DNA of 64,000 nucleotides from Excoecaria cochinchinensis (lineage: Eukaryota; Streptophyta; Magnoliopsida; Malpighiales; Euphorbiaceae), in assembly GCA_947683425.1 (NCBI GenBank), contig CANTUQ010000055.1, positions 25,042,001 through 25,106,000 of the forward strand, written 5' to 3'. The notes under the pieces were generated by a model. It ran no database searches. It was not told the origin of the DNA and saw only the letters and a program-made list of their open reading frames with translations. The translations under genes and the position numbers were made by a program. Position 1 is the first letter of the stretch; every line of letters begins with the position of its first letter. Below are positions 47,441-58,635 of this stretch, in pieces.

Positions 47441-49229
47441 TTTCGATGCTGGCGCTTATCCTGAACTTCTTCTTTTTTCTACAAAAAAATTGAAAAAAGC
47501 TAATATGCAGGGTATATAAAAGACATACTTAACTATGGCAGTACATACCTGTTGGGGTCGATATCAGACGGATGCCCCCTGAAAGACGATTGGTTGCTCC
47601 CCTAGAGAAAAATTTGTGGAATGTGAACATCTTCCCCTTGATGCATCGAGTCATTTTCCAGACTTCCAAAGTGCGAATATCACCTTCTTGCAAAGTTCAG
47701 ATATCATCCTCATAGAGATCCCTTATCGGCTGTGACATGCCAGATACATTTTCCTCTATCTTCTCCAATCGGAGCCTCCTTGTTGAAAAGACCTGCATGA
47801 CTCTTGAAAGGGTGAGATACTTTTATTTCGAGCCTCCAGAGAGGCAAATAGATTTGAGCCTCCTCAGAGGAAAATTAGATTGGAGCCCCTAGAGAGGAAA
47901 ATTAGATTGGAGGTTTTGTTGCTTGCCCGTAGGCGAATAGGTTTCAATGTCTTTGGTGTAAATTTTTGAGATTTTCACATTTTGGATGTATTTGAATTTT
48001 TACAGTATATTGGATTTTCAAGGCCTTGAAAATATTTTCTTCGTTTTGTTTTCATTTTGGTTTATTTTTGTTGTTTTTGTTTGAGAATTTGTACCATTTG
48101 TACATTTGAAGTTGGATTTTGTACACTTATTGTGTGATGTGTGTGAGCATGCATCTTATGATAGAGAAACTTACCTGATTGCCTCCGGCATGGTGTGCAT
48201 AAATAGGCTTATTTGTCCTAGGCGTTCCCCCTCCATACAGATGCACCTGATTTAATGCCGAATATAGTGTCTGACAACGTTGAGCTGAACCCATCTCTTA
48301 TATCATCTTTAAACATGAGGTCTATTCGGACCTTTCCCCCTGAGTCATGTACACAACAACGTATAAAAAATATTTTGTGTGCGTATGGAATCAATGTGTG
48401 TGAAATTTACATACAAAAATATATATAGAAAACACATGCAAAAAATTAATGTACAAAAATTATGTGTGCGCAATTACATGTGTAAAGGATTGAAAACATG
48501 TGCGAAGAATTATGCAAAGATTATGTACATGGAATGTGCATGAAGAATCGCATATGCAAAATATATACCAAGCTCAAGCATATGTGAATACATGTCGGGC
48601 ATCATAAAAGGCTATGTACGTGTAAAGCTATACAGGGGGATATGCAAGAGATTTATAAATGCAAGATGCATGTGAGATGCAAAAATGGATAGACCACATC
48701 CTAGGTGGCTAAGGGATTTGTTGAGGGTGCTGCTCTGCTTCTCACATTGTCTGATGCCCCCAAAGATCTAAAAAATCATCGTCTTGGCTTGATGGACTCT
48801 GACCCATAATCTTTTGAAAAAGAAATGACCCGCATGCATCTTTGCCCCCCGATCAATGAGCATATTTCCCCCAGGACTCTGAATTAAGTTCTGCATTATG
48901 CACTACTTGCCTAAAGGGAAGTTATTCGAAGTAATGCCGCCTTATCGCTCCTGGCTTCAAAAGTCATTGCTTTAAAAGTAGTGCGTCCCTTGTGGATTTT
49001 CACATGCTTTTCTTAGCGAGAAATGCGTCCCTTTGGGGATTTTCACATAACCTTATGCCTAACTTTTGCTCGCAATGGATCCAACCCACTCCAGTGGTTT
49101 TTATTCATCTTTTTTGTAGGACAGACTGCTTGTTTCTAGGTTTTCACCCTGCCCTTTGGCCTAACTTTTGCTTAGAGAGCTAATTACGGTTTTCAACTCT
49201 AACGGCCTTCTTTTTTTTTTTTTAAGGGC
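47441..49229 (-). other. 3' UTR of element C outside the arrays
   Basis: No sense ORF. Contains short repeats 'gagcctcc-agaggaaaattagatt' (47830-47935), a zone of 'atgtgtgcaaaa' words (48350-48680) and the paired 'gcgtccct-tgggattttcaca' units (48983-49050), which have inverted counterparts in element A (240-300). Confidence 0.7.
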
Positions 49230-49595
49230 ATGACTGCAAGAAAAGTTGAAGCTACTATCAGAGCCCCCTTCTAAAGTAATCGACAATTATTCACTGAGGC
49301 ATTTTCTTCCTAAGTATCGATTGCATTCCTTTGCCTCTCTTGGTGAATGTGTTGCAAGATTGGGTAAGGTGGTAGATGAGGATCGGGTTCCTTAGGGCTT
49401 CATGAGGCTGCTTTTTATATTACTACCCATTGTGCTCGTTAGTTCAGAGGGATTAATGATGTAGTGAGGCATCCCTATCTTTCCAAAGTGGAACTTTATC
49501 TTCGGCTCTTACCTCCAAACATCACGGCCTCTAGGCAAGCTGTCGGTGAAGACTATTATGCCATCTATCGAGGGTTGTTCTTTCAGTCCCACTAA
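49230..49595 (+). pseudogene. antisense ORF relic of Tat element C
   Basis: On the strand opposite to gag and pol, an ATG at 49230 after a T-run starts a decayed frame. Legible parts: NYSLRHFLPKYRLHSFASLG and CVARLGKVVDEDRVP (49285-49392), a stop and +1 shift, EAAFYITTHCAR, a stop, then FRGINDVVRHPYLSKVELYL and RLLPPN...GEDYYAIYRGLFFQ up to 49595. Composition is clearly protein-like. Antisense ORFs between integrase and 3' LTR are known in Tat-lineage elements (gene 23 of Grande; Retand). Function unknown. Breaks: two stops and at least two frameshifts. Confidence 0.6.
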
Positions 49596-50069
49596 TGCAT
49601 TCAAGAGGTAGGTGCTTAGTCCCGTAATTGATACTAGAACTCATCGACTTAGACATCCGGATGGTGAGAGTAGTAGCAGAGTGTAGCCATTTAGATTTCA
49701 TGCATTCAGCATTGAATGATATTTCTCCTTTTTATAAATGAACTAGAAAATAATAAACACATTTAATTGCAAAGATTGTGAACATTTCGGTATGATTTCT
49801 CTATATATGATCATTATCTAACATTGATTCAAAATGTAAAACTACATCTAATCTTAGAGTAGATCTTGTAAGCATCAAACTCCTATCTCCAATCAGCCCT
49901 CTTGGGTTTTCATGATTGGACATTTTCTCTCAAACCTCTAATTTTTACCCGGGGTGCCTTTTTTCGGTTTTCACCCTGACGAGGTGCCCATTTTTAGCAA
50001 GGCCGCCTTTTTCGATTTTTGACCCGCGGGGCTTTTATTCTCTTCTTTTACTTTTAGTCTTTAGCCATG

Positions 50070-50870
50070 GACCCTCTTGGGTTTGTCGATGTTGACCGGT
50101 TCTCCATATTTGCTTCCATCACTGGCTATCGAAAATGCTGCTCCCTTAGACAATAACTTCTCAAGAATAAATGGGCCTTCTTACACTGGTCTGAATTTGC
50201 CTTATTCATCTGGAACATTCGGACTCGCTCGCTTAAAGATTAAATCTCCCTCTTTCAGTGGTGCTTTCTGACTTCCTTCCAGGATGATCGAGCAGAGTGT
50301 CTTCTGATAGATTTGACTGTGGTAATAATCCCATGACCGGTCCTTGTCTGACGTATTTGATTGCTACTGCTATTACTGTGCCCTGTCGGCTTCAGAAATC
50401 TAGGCTTCCACGACTTTCCTTAAAGTTTTGCACTCTACTTTGACCGGCCATACTGCTTCTGCCCCCTATATCGAGGAATAAAAGATGACTCTTGTAGAGG
50501 TTCCGATAGTGGTTCTCTAGCCTCGAAGTGCAAAAGTCCATTTCTCTGCCCAATCCTTGTAGTTTCGAACCATCTTGACTAAGATCTTCTTATTAGCAGC
50601 CTCTCCTGCCCCATTGGTTTGGGAGGCAATACAAAGAGGACTTGTAGTCTTTAATGTCATACCCCTGTAGCAACTTCCTAGCCTTAGCCATAAATTGTCC
50701 TTCCGTCCTTGAACCCTGCGTGGTGTGGGAGACCATATCGACATATAGGATTCTTTTCGATGACCTTATCTGTTAGAGACCATAGGGCGCACCTCCCCTA
50801 TAATGTCTATTCCCAAACTCGAGCAACCCGTATGCATTGTAAGTCAATAAAAACCTTTTGGTCCTTTTCA
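50070..50870 (-). pseudogene. integrase relic of Tat element C
   Basis: Minus-strand reading: near 50800 a frame-shifted GIDIIGEVRPMVSNR (first catalytic Asp); ICRYGLPHH-like text at 50740; then, after a deletion of the second-Asp region, QTNGAGEAANKKILVKMVRN (third acidic residue, Glu; 50640-50580), YKDWAEKWTFAL; GAEAVWPVKVECKTLR (about 50450); and the C-terminal GDLIFKRASPNVPDE, GPFILEKLLSKGAAF, NIDKPKRVHG (50250-50070). Integrase would join element DNA to the chromosome. Several stops, one internal deletion; inactive. Confidence 0.85.
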
Positions 50871-50874
50871 AAAG

Positions 50875-51065
50875 TCAAGAAAAATGGCAAAGTACGGGCA
50901 TGTGTAGATCTATGGGATTTGAACAGAGCTTGCCCCCAAACAGTTTCTCTATTTTTTTCAAGATCTACATATTGATTCTTTTCCTTCCTTCTCTTTTTTT
51001 TTCATTATGTTTTTTTTATGTTCTTCTTTTTTTTTTCGGGCAAGCTTTGTTTAAATCCTGATAGC
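50875..51065. repeat. fold-back of reverse transcriptase sequence in element C
   Basis: On the element's sense (minus) strand 51065-51038 reads YQDLNKACP, the RT motif. It is followed by an A-rich spacer (51037-50944) and then by an inverted piece: the plus strand 50875-50943 reads VKKNGKVRACVDLWDLNRAC. The two arms pair over about 25 bp (22 of 27 by eye). Element D has the same arrangement (61368-61640). Confidence 0.85.
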
Positions 51066-51600
51066 TCATACTTTTTCGTTCTTCTTGACTATTGGGATGA
51101 CGCTGACCGGGTGTTAAACTTCGACAAGAAATTTTGTCTTCATCTCTGCTTGTGGATCCCTTCTTTAACATTTTCTTCCCATTCTAGCCTAAGTCTTCTG
51201 GGCTTCTGCTTGGCTGGTCCATGATCAGGATATATTAGAATGGTGTGCTTGGCAGTTCCGCGATCAACTCTTAGCATGTCTTCATAGGTTCAGGCAAAGA
51301 CTTTTTCACATTTTATTTTATTTCTCTCAAATTTTGATCTCTCTTCAAGAGTTACATTAGATGCTATCAAGATTTTCTTTGGGTTCTCCAAAGTCTTCGA
51401 GATTAAGTGGAATAGCATCAATTGAATCAATGTCAAACATGAATGAGTCGTGATCATGATAATGCATAGTGATATTATAAAAAATATTGCACAAGTAAGC
51501 AAGAACGTTCATCTTATTAATGAAACCAGAATGGCATTACTAAACAGTTCAAAAATAAAAAGAACATCTAAAAGCCATCCTCCTCTTGTTTCCACTAGGA
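51066..51600 (-). pseudogene. pol region upstream of RT, element C
   Basis: A minus-strand reading at 51440-51370 gives FDIDSIDAIPLNLEDFGEPK and ENLDSI, matched by FDIGSANAIPFNLGTLGEPK in element D (60800-60860). The region lies where the protease-to-RT stretch belongs. No protease active-site DTG/DSG is seen. Stops are frequent. Confidence 0.6.
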
Positions 51601-51664
51601 TAAATGTTCGGCCAATGGTTCCTTATTGTCCTTAGGAACCATCCTCCCTTTCCCACTTAGAGAC

Positions 51665-52114
51665 TTAATCTGTCTTATTATTTATCCTTCGCTCTTTTGG
51701 GTCAGAGATCTGTTTGGAATTAATCAGATCTTGAATGTCATGTCTCAAGGTCATGCAATCATTTGTGGTATGCCCGGTGTGTTGGTGGAAGACACAATAC
51801 CGATCCCCCTTGTGATTGGGCTGTCCCTGGCTTCTAGCGGGCCTAGCCGGCAATGGTTGTAGCATCCCCTCCTTAATTAGCCTCTTAAGAACCCAAGATA
51901 AGGATCTGCCCAAATTAGAAAAATGTCTTCGATTCACTTCCATAGTTGGTGCTTCTACCATCTTTTTCTTTTCTAGGTCCGGCATCAGTTCTTGAATGCG
52001 ATCTCTCAAAGGACGACAGTAATCTGTTCTATGCCCTGAATATTGGTGATATGCGCAATACCAATCTGCTCTGTGCCTAGGATGTCCTTGACTTGGGGCA
52101 GGCTCGGATGGCAA
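51665..52114 (-). pseudogene. C-terminal gag with two Cys/His motifs, element C
   Basis: Open 149-codon frame. It has two copies of a unit YCAYHQYSGHRTDYC (first) and YCVFHQHTGHTTNDC (second), spacing C-x2-H-x4-H-x4-C, each followed by LR..IQ.L, and between them NLGRSLSWVLKRLIKEGMLQ. The Cys/His unit is the nucleic-acid-binding part of Tat gag. The frame upstream to the N-terminal gag at 52336 is broken by stops (for example near 52140 and 52210). Confidence 0.85.
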
Positions 52115-52335
52115 GGGTTATAACCTCCCTTCCTTAACGAGACGGGTGAAGTGCTAAGATAATGGTCTACCCGAGATAGTGAGGTGGCACCGAGCTTTTC
52201 TAGAGGCTAAGACTTATGTGGCCCTAACATTTACCTCACTATTGTTGTGGCTTCCTAAGCTTTCATTTTTTAGAATATACGTCATTGCGGGGTCCCCTCC
52301 CTCTTCAGGCACAATGTTATGTTCTAGAGTAGGCC

Positions 52336-52620
52336 TCATATTTCCTTCTTGCTCAACTGTGAATCAAATGGCCCCCTGTCCCTGGTCTCGAAAGGAAAAG
52401 GAGGTACTGTAGCTGTCGTTGTACGAGCCTTTTTGACCATGGCCGGCTTCACATGGTTAAGAGCTGTCGCCATAAGCTCAGCTTGAAGAACCAGCGCCAT
52501 GGCATCCATTCTCTCTTTAATTATGGCCAACAACCTTTTTTCAAGCTCTTCGAACCTTCTATCCATCTCCTGGGCAATTAGAGCACGAGTCTCTTCGGTC
52601 TGTTGTGAAGGGCCAGCCAT
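52336..52620 (-). pseudogene. N-terminal gag, element C
   Basis: Starts with ATG at 52618-52620: MAGPSQQTEETRALIAQEMD, then a charged helix (FEELEKRLLAIIKERMDAMA) and VLQAELMATALN. This is collinear with the D gag start MAGPSRQIEEAHVMIARELD. The middle gag domain present in B is missing between this piece and the Cys/His part. Confidence 0.85.
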
Positions 52621-53642
52621 TTCTAATACCTTCAGATGGTCTAACTCAAGCTCTGATCGCTCTTTAGACAGCTATCGGGATCCCTAAACCACCAAAGCAA
52701 ATGGTCTACAATGGCTGAAAAGCAAGGAGTTAGAATGATGTATGAATAATATGCTATGAATGGCCATATTGTACAATAAATGGCATACAATGGCTAAAAA
52801 GATCAAAGAGGTTAGAATAATATATGTAACGCATGGAACAAATTTATGCACAGGGTGATATGTACATGCGAAAACTATATGCACGGGATAAAATGTACAC
52901 ACACGAAATGAACATCACGTAAGGCATAAATATGAAATGCAACATCCACAACCACATGCAAGTAAGTAGATCCTTCCAACCTTATCTCTCCCACACATGA
53001 GGTCGTGCAGTCTCTTTCCTAGGCGGGCTTGATTTATGGGTGAACGGGGAACCTGATGGGCACGTATGGTGCATGATGAAAAACCGGCAGTATAACCTCT
53101 CTTAGCTAATGTGCATACGCATGGATTTTGACCATTGTGTATTTAGGCAGTCCGAATAAATCAACATGGGCCTATTGGGGCATAAAAGCCTTTGATTAGG
53201 TGACCAATCAAATAATCTGGGTTTGTCCAATACATAATGATCCATACAGTAAGCATAGTATTATGGTTCATACCACCTAGGGAAAGTATCTATTGCCATT
53301 ACATGAGCTTTAGCCAAAGGTGGTGATATTTTAGATCTACCCAAGCATGGTCCCTGCCGATGGGTCTAACTCATCACGAGCGTAACGACCGATCGGGTCT
53401 CCATTTAACATACCATGAGGGTACGAGGCTTAGGTTGATGATTATCCTTAATACTTCCCTGCATTGAGTGAACGTAGGGTTGTGCTTTGGGAATGCACTG
53501 GGGTTAAAAGAGGGACCAAACTAGCATAGATCTAAGGCTCTAATGAGATGCAATGCAGTTTTGAAAAAGGATGAAATTTTTAAATTAAAACTCAATTGTA
53601 AGTTTTAACCAATGTACTTTTAAAGCGAAGTCTCGAGTATTG
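52621..53642 (-). other. untranslated leader of element C
   Basis: Collinear with the leaders of B and D (see B). About 1 kb, no ORF conserved. Confidence 0.75.
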
Positions 53643-53659
53643 TCCCAGTGGAGTCGCCA
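53643..53659 (-). other. primer binding site of element C
   Basis: Minus strand TGGCGACTCCACTGGGA one base after the LTR end GCATCACA. Confidence 0.88.
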
Positions 53660-53660
53660 C

Positions 53661-54113
53661 TGTGATGCACGCCAAACCCCGGGGTACCCCGAACAGCACG
53701 CTTTTAGGGCTTTTGAGAGAGGTTCATGAAAACTTGTAAGAAATTACAAGTGCGTCTATTTTGGGCAACAAGAAGGTTTCTTGGAGTCGCCACCCAATAG
53801 AACATTAGGAAAGGTCGTCTAGCCTCAGTGAGCCTAAGACAGCGCATGTACATCCATTTTGGGCATGCCAGAGATATTTTAGAGGCCCCATCCCAATAGA
53901 ACATTAGAGTGGTCCTCTAACCCCGTGGAGCCTAGGATTATGCAAATTGGGCATTTTTGTGGGCAACAAGAGATATTTTGGAGACCCTATCCCAATGGAA
54001 CATTGAGAAGGTCCTCTAACCTCGTTGAGCCTAAGACCAGAAAAGGTTCGGGACTTCCCATTTATTCATACCTTGATTAGTGTTATAATTGAGTTTTGAA
54101 TTTATCATTTCAT
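53661..54113 (-). mobile_element. 5' LTR of element C, only the last 453 bp
   Basis: Matches 42279-42730 closely, including three 100-bp units and the 11-mer at 53782-53792. It is cut at 54113 by the LTR starting TGTCACACC. Confidence 0.88.
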
Positions 54114-55114
54114 TGTCACACCCCGTTCTGCCTAGTAGTTTGATCCATGATTGCCATGTGTATGTGTTCATGTGTGAGTGTTTTGGCATGTGTTAAGGTA
54201 ATTTTTGGCAAAATGCATGTTTTGTGGGCTTTAATAGAGTGTGGGTGCATATATGTTAGTAGGGTATGTGTGTGTTGGGTTGTGTTAGTGTGTGCATGTT
54301 CATATGGTAGTAGTGTGTGAATTATGAGGGTTAGTCTTATATGTGTTGTCTTGCATGAGTGTAGGGTGTAAGTGGTCAAGTTCCACCAACCATAGGGTGA
54401 CATGTGGCTAGAGCTTTTAGAAGGAGGTATAAATAGAAGGAGAGAGAGAAAATGGGACAGCCATTTGCTGCCTCTTCCCTGTTTTTTTCCTTCTCTTTAT
54501 CTCTTCTTCTCCTTTTTTCTTCATATGTGTGCCCTAGCTTGGATCCAAGTGTTTTATGGTGGAAATTGATCATTCCTTAAGCTTTGATTGGTAAGTTATT
54601 AGTGGGTTTCTTCTTCTTCATCTTCATCTATTGTTCTTGATTTGGTTAGAATTTGTTTTAATTTAGGGTTTGTGTTTGTATGAATTTTGGGTGTTTTTGT
54701 TAGTTGAGCCTCCTCGTGATCCTAAGGGAAAGGAGAAGGCTAGTGGGGTGCTCATTGATTTGGAGCATAGGAATTACAGGTTTGGCAATTTGATTGATTT
54801 TGATGTAAATTTGTGATTTGTGCCTTTGCATGAGATTTCTGAAAATTTGATGTTTGATGAGGCTTATTATAGTGCTAATGTTATGGGTATTCAATTGATT
54901 TAAGTTATGGTGCATGATGATAATTTATTGAAGCGAATTTGAAGTTTGAGGAAATTTTACTGAAATTTCTGGGTTTGTGTTCTTGAGAAGCTTGATTATG
55001 TTAATGCATGATCTTGATTGTGATGATTATTAGAAAAGTTGTGTTTTATGTTGTTTGTGATGCATGGAAGGCTTATTTGAAGGTAAGAAAAAGTTTGGTT
55101 TGATTTGGGTTAAA
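54114..55114 (+). mobile_element. LTR fragment starting TGTCACACCCCG
   Basis: TGTCACACCCCGTTCTG at 54114, TATAAATA at 54428-54435 followed by GAGAGA and a CT-rich leader, as in chromovirus LTRs. 'tgtgtg'-rich U3. It runs to about 55114 without a recognisable end; the next LTR begins there. No ORF. Confidence 0.6.
54428..54435 (+). promoter_or_regulatory. TATA box in the LTR fragment
   Basis: GGTATAAATAGAAGGAGAG, 314 bp after the LTR start, followed by a pyrimidine-rich stretch from 54470. Confidence 0.6.
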
Positions 55115-55704
55115 ATGTAACACCCCCATCCGACACCCCCGTTCGAAGGGCACAGACAAGCGTGCTACCCGCCGCATGCTCACATACAAGACAATACTAA
55201 CGTACATTCATGCATCACACGCATACAAAAACACGGGTAAATTTAAAACTTACCCTAAGGGCAGAAGCTGATCATGCAATAACTTATACACACGCAGGCA
55301 CTAAGCGGCAGTATATACACATACATACATACAACTGTTCAGCGGAAGCAAAATACGGAAGGTGCAACCCATAACTTGATACATACATATAATAAAATGT
55401 ACTTAGCCCAAAATATTACATCCGGATCCTTACTTAGAAATACATATACAAAAGCTGTGAAAGCAAATACAAAATCCAAAATATAAAAACTGATAACAAA
55501 AATAACACAACTTCTAACTCCTATGTGGCCAACCTTGCAGATGCTCGACTCGAACCGAACCAAACCTGCCACCTGCACGAAAAAGAATCCGTGCTAAGCG
55601 ATAAACGTTTAGTGGGGAGAACACGCAAGCAAAATGGACGGCCATTCACAATGGTCGCCAAGGGAAGTCACAGACACAAATGGCATATGTATGTACATAC
55701 TAAT
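55115..55704 (-). mobile_element. Tekay-like LTR fragment, 3' end, minus orientation
   Basis: In plus reading it begins TGTAACACCCCCATCC, the inverse of GGGGGTGTTACA, the usual chromovirus LTR end. At 55590-55612 'gtgctaagcgataaacgtttagtgggg' (read in two parts) is the inverse of the 'ccccacta-a...ttagcac' block of the LTRs at 25985 and 38682. It is cut at 55704 by element D. Confidence 0.65.
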
Positions 55705-55939
55705 TGTAGACACCGGGTCCCGAGGCGGTCCAAGATCAGAATTACCCGATGATGAAACAAAAGACCGACTTTCGGCAAGAAAAGTGAGAATCGACCGTTC
55801 CCTTGTCAAGATTGTGTTTTTTTTCGAAAAATAATTTTAAAATATATATTTTAGGGATTAAAATTTAAAATGGAAAAAAATATTAATATTGTGTCAAAAT
55901 TAAAAATAAAAATAAAAAAAATAATAATTTTTTATCGCG

Positions 55940-56430
55940 AGTGCCACTGCGACAGCGCGGGGCCGCCTACGCGGCAGGCTGCCCCAGCGCGCAGGGGCGC
56001 CTGCGCGCGAAGCTGGCGCCTCGCGCGCCCCCCTGCGCGCGAGGCGGGGCGCTCCGCGCGCCCCCCTGCGCGCAGGGGCGGGCGCTCCGCGCGACCCCCC
56101 TGCGCGCGAGGCGGGGCGCTCCGCGCGCCCCCCCTGCGCGCAGGAGCGGGCGCTCCGCGCGACCCCCCTGCGCGCAGGAGCGGGCGCTCCGCGCGACCCC
56201 CCTGCGCGCGAGGCGGGGCGCTCCGCGCGCCCCCCCCTGCGCGCAGGAGCGGGCGCTCCGCGCGACCCCCCTGCGCGCGAGGCCTGCTGCCTCGCGCGAC
56301 CCCCCTGCGCGCGAGGCAGCTGCCTCGCGCGACCTGCCTGCGCGAGGCAGGCTGCGCGCAGCAGCCTGCCGCGCGCGGTGCCAAGGCACCACGCGCAGGC
56401 TGCCGCGCGCCCTTGGCTCCTCCGCGCGAC
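55940..56430 (+). repeat. GC-rich minisatellite, units of 33-34 bp
   Basis: About eleven units of CTGCGCGCGAGGCGGGGCGC + TCCGCGCGACCCCC type, with variants GGAGCGGG and later CTGCCTCGCGCGAC. It is almost pure G+C in an AT-rich LTR and very rich in CpG. The long frames in all directions (up to 202 codons, Arg/Ala/Pro/Gly only) follow from the lack of A/T and are not genes. Confidence 0.93.
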
Positions 56431-57210
56431 CTGTTTCGCCTGTCCGTTTTTTTCGCTATTTTCAGTCTGATTTTCTGATTTTTTCTTCAGTCTGACATTT
56501 TTCATTGTTTCACCAATTTATGTTATTTTGGATTAACTAAAAATAAAGCCTCTTTTGTCCCTTGCCATTTTTGGCCAAGGCAACCTTAAATGAGGAATTT
56601 GCCCTCATTTTTGAGGGGGGACGGCAGATTAATTCAAGGTTTTTTTCCTTGGCTTTTCCTCTCTAGCTTCTTTCCACTCTCCAGGAAGCTTTTTTATTTC
56701 TCAAAAAATTCTTCAAAAATCTTTAAGCCTTCTTCTCAAATTCTAGTTTTTGCTACTACAAAACATTTAATCTCGGGTTGATTTGAGCAAGAAAAATTAA
56801 TTTTCTTTGCTTATTCATCCCACAAAAAATATTTTCTCAAAACTAATTTGTTTAGGACATAAATTTTATATTTACTTCGAATATTAATATCGTCAAAAAT
56901 CGACAAGAGGAACGGATCGAGACATCCTATTTTCAATCTCAAAAATTTTGAGGGTAAACATCCTTGGACTTGTTCTCGTTATTTTTTCGTATATTATTTA
57001 TTGGTGTTAATAGTTTTTTTGCTATCAATATTATGCCTATTATTTACGTTTAACATTCTAATGTGATTAGTGCTGTTCTTGATGTGTTATTTGCTTGTTT
57101 CAAGTTATTTTTCCATTTTATTTCTCGTTGGCCCCTTTTTTTTATTATTATTATTATCGACACTAGGGTTGTTTGAGCCACTGCCATATTCATTGTGCTA
57201 CCATCATTGC

Positions 57211-57315
<105 letters not shown>

Positions 57316-58617
57316 CATTATTATATATTCATTGTATATTTATTGATGTTATGTTATTATAATTGTTAGCATTATCATCACCTACTTATTGTCATGCTAA
57401 TGTTTATGTGCCATATAATATTATTATTTGTTATCATAATATTATTGTCGTTATCATTATTTATCTTTTATTATTATTGTTATATTTTGCACTTGCTTGA
57501 TTAATTTGCCTAAAATATTTACTAATATTATTTTTGATATTAATTTTTGTCTGAGAATTAATTTGAGTCGGGCCATGTGAGCGCCCCGCGACTCCCCGGA
57601 TGGGTCGCGACGCGTGGACGGACACTCCATTTTGGTGAGATCTTTTCAGTTCCCCTTTGATGTGTTATGTGCTTATTTGTAAATATATATTTTTATTCGC
57701 GCACGCGTGCGATAAAAAATCACAAAAATATTTCTATAATTGAATTGGAATTTTCACTAATAAAATCGGGACCAATGTCCCTTATTTTAGCCCGACAACG
57801 AAAATGTCACAATTAAAACGAAGAGTCAACTTTTCTACAAAAATGGGATCACTCATCCCGGTTTTCATTCAAACAATCAAAACGACTCTTCGAACCCTCT
57901 TTAAGTTAATACGAAGGAACCAATGTCCCTAAATTTCGAACAAGTGCGAAGGAACCAATGTTCCTAAAATGATATCCCGATTTATGCATGTCTTTTTATT
58001 TCGTTCTTGTGTGAGTGTTTTAAATTCAAGTTCTTTTCTATTCGGGCCCTTGTAATTAATTTTTGGGGCAACTTTATTTATCTTTTGGGGGTTGTATTCC
58101 GTCCCCATTTACATCTTTAACCTTCTTTTATTGGGGTTGTATTCCGCCCCTATTTCCCTTGTAATTGAGTGCTTGGGTGTTTACCGCTTTCTTTATTTAC
58201 TTTGCTTATCGCTTTTATTTATTTTCCTTACGTGCTTTCAATGCGCTATCTAAATTAAATACATCAATCGTGTGAGATGAGAGATATAATTTTAAGAATT
58301 TAAAAACCCATTTATAATTAACCAAAGCATGAATAAGAGGGAAGTTCCGGACACCATAACTCTGGTTTAGACCGTTAGAGGTGAGAAACCTTTTCCTAAT
58401 TTCTTGCAAATTGGGTGGCGACTCCAAATACCTCAAAAGGTGCCTTTAGGCGTCAATAGGCTAGGTTATTCTCCCCAATGTTCTATTGGGATAGATACAC
58501 CGATGATGCCTCATGGCGCCCATGATCAAGAGACGCGAACCTTTCATACCTCGAATCCTAAAGCGGATTCAAAGCGAGGGCCCTTGCTGGGTTGACCGGG
58601 TTCGGCGCGCGTCACAG

Positions 58618-58635
58618 TGGCGACTCCACTGGGGA
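58618..58635 (+). other. primer binding site of element D
   Basis: TGGCGACTCCACTGGGGA one base after the LTR end. Its complement ends in ...GAGTCGCCA, fitting a tRNA-Arg 3' end, the primer reported for Ogre elements (from memory, not checked). Confidence 0.9.

Larger units (their letters stand above)
42279..54113 (-). mobile_element. Tat-lineage element C, defective, 5' LTR incomplete
   Basis: In minus orientation: 5' LTR (54113-53661), PBS, leader, gag (52620-51665), RT relic with fold-back (51065-50875), integrase (50870-50070), antisense ORF relic (49595-49230), 3' UTR with arrays, PPT, 3' LTR (44950-42279). The central gag domain, protease, most of RT, and RNase H are missing. It lies in the 3' LTR of the Tekay-like element. 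The 5' LTR is broken at 54113 by another LTR, so the outer TSD is not visible. Confidence 0.9.

Noticed and set aside
55870..56505. Long overlapping open frames of 140-200 codons on both strands
   Set aside because: They cover the GC-only minisatellite, where stops cannot occur; the products are only Arg, Ala, Pro and Gly and all six frames are similarly open.
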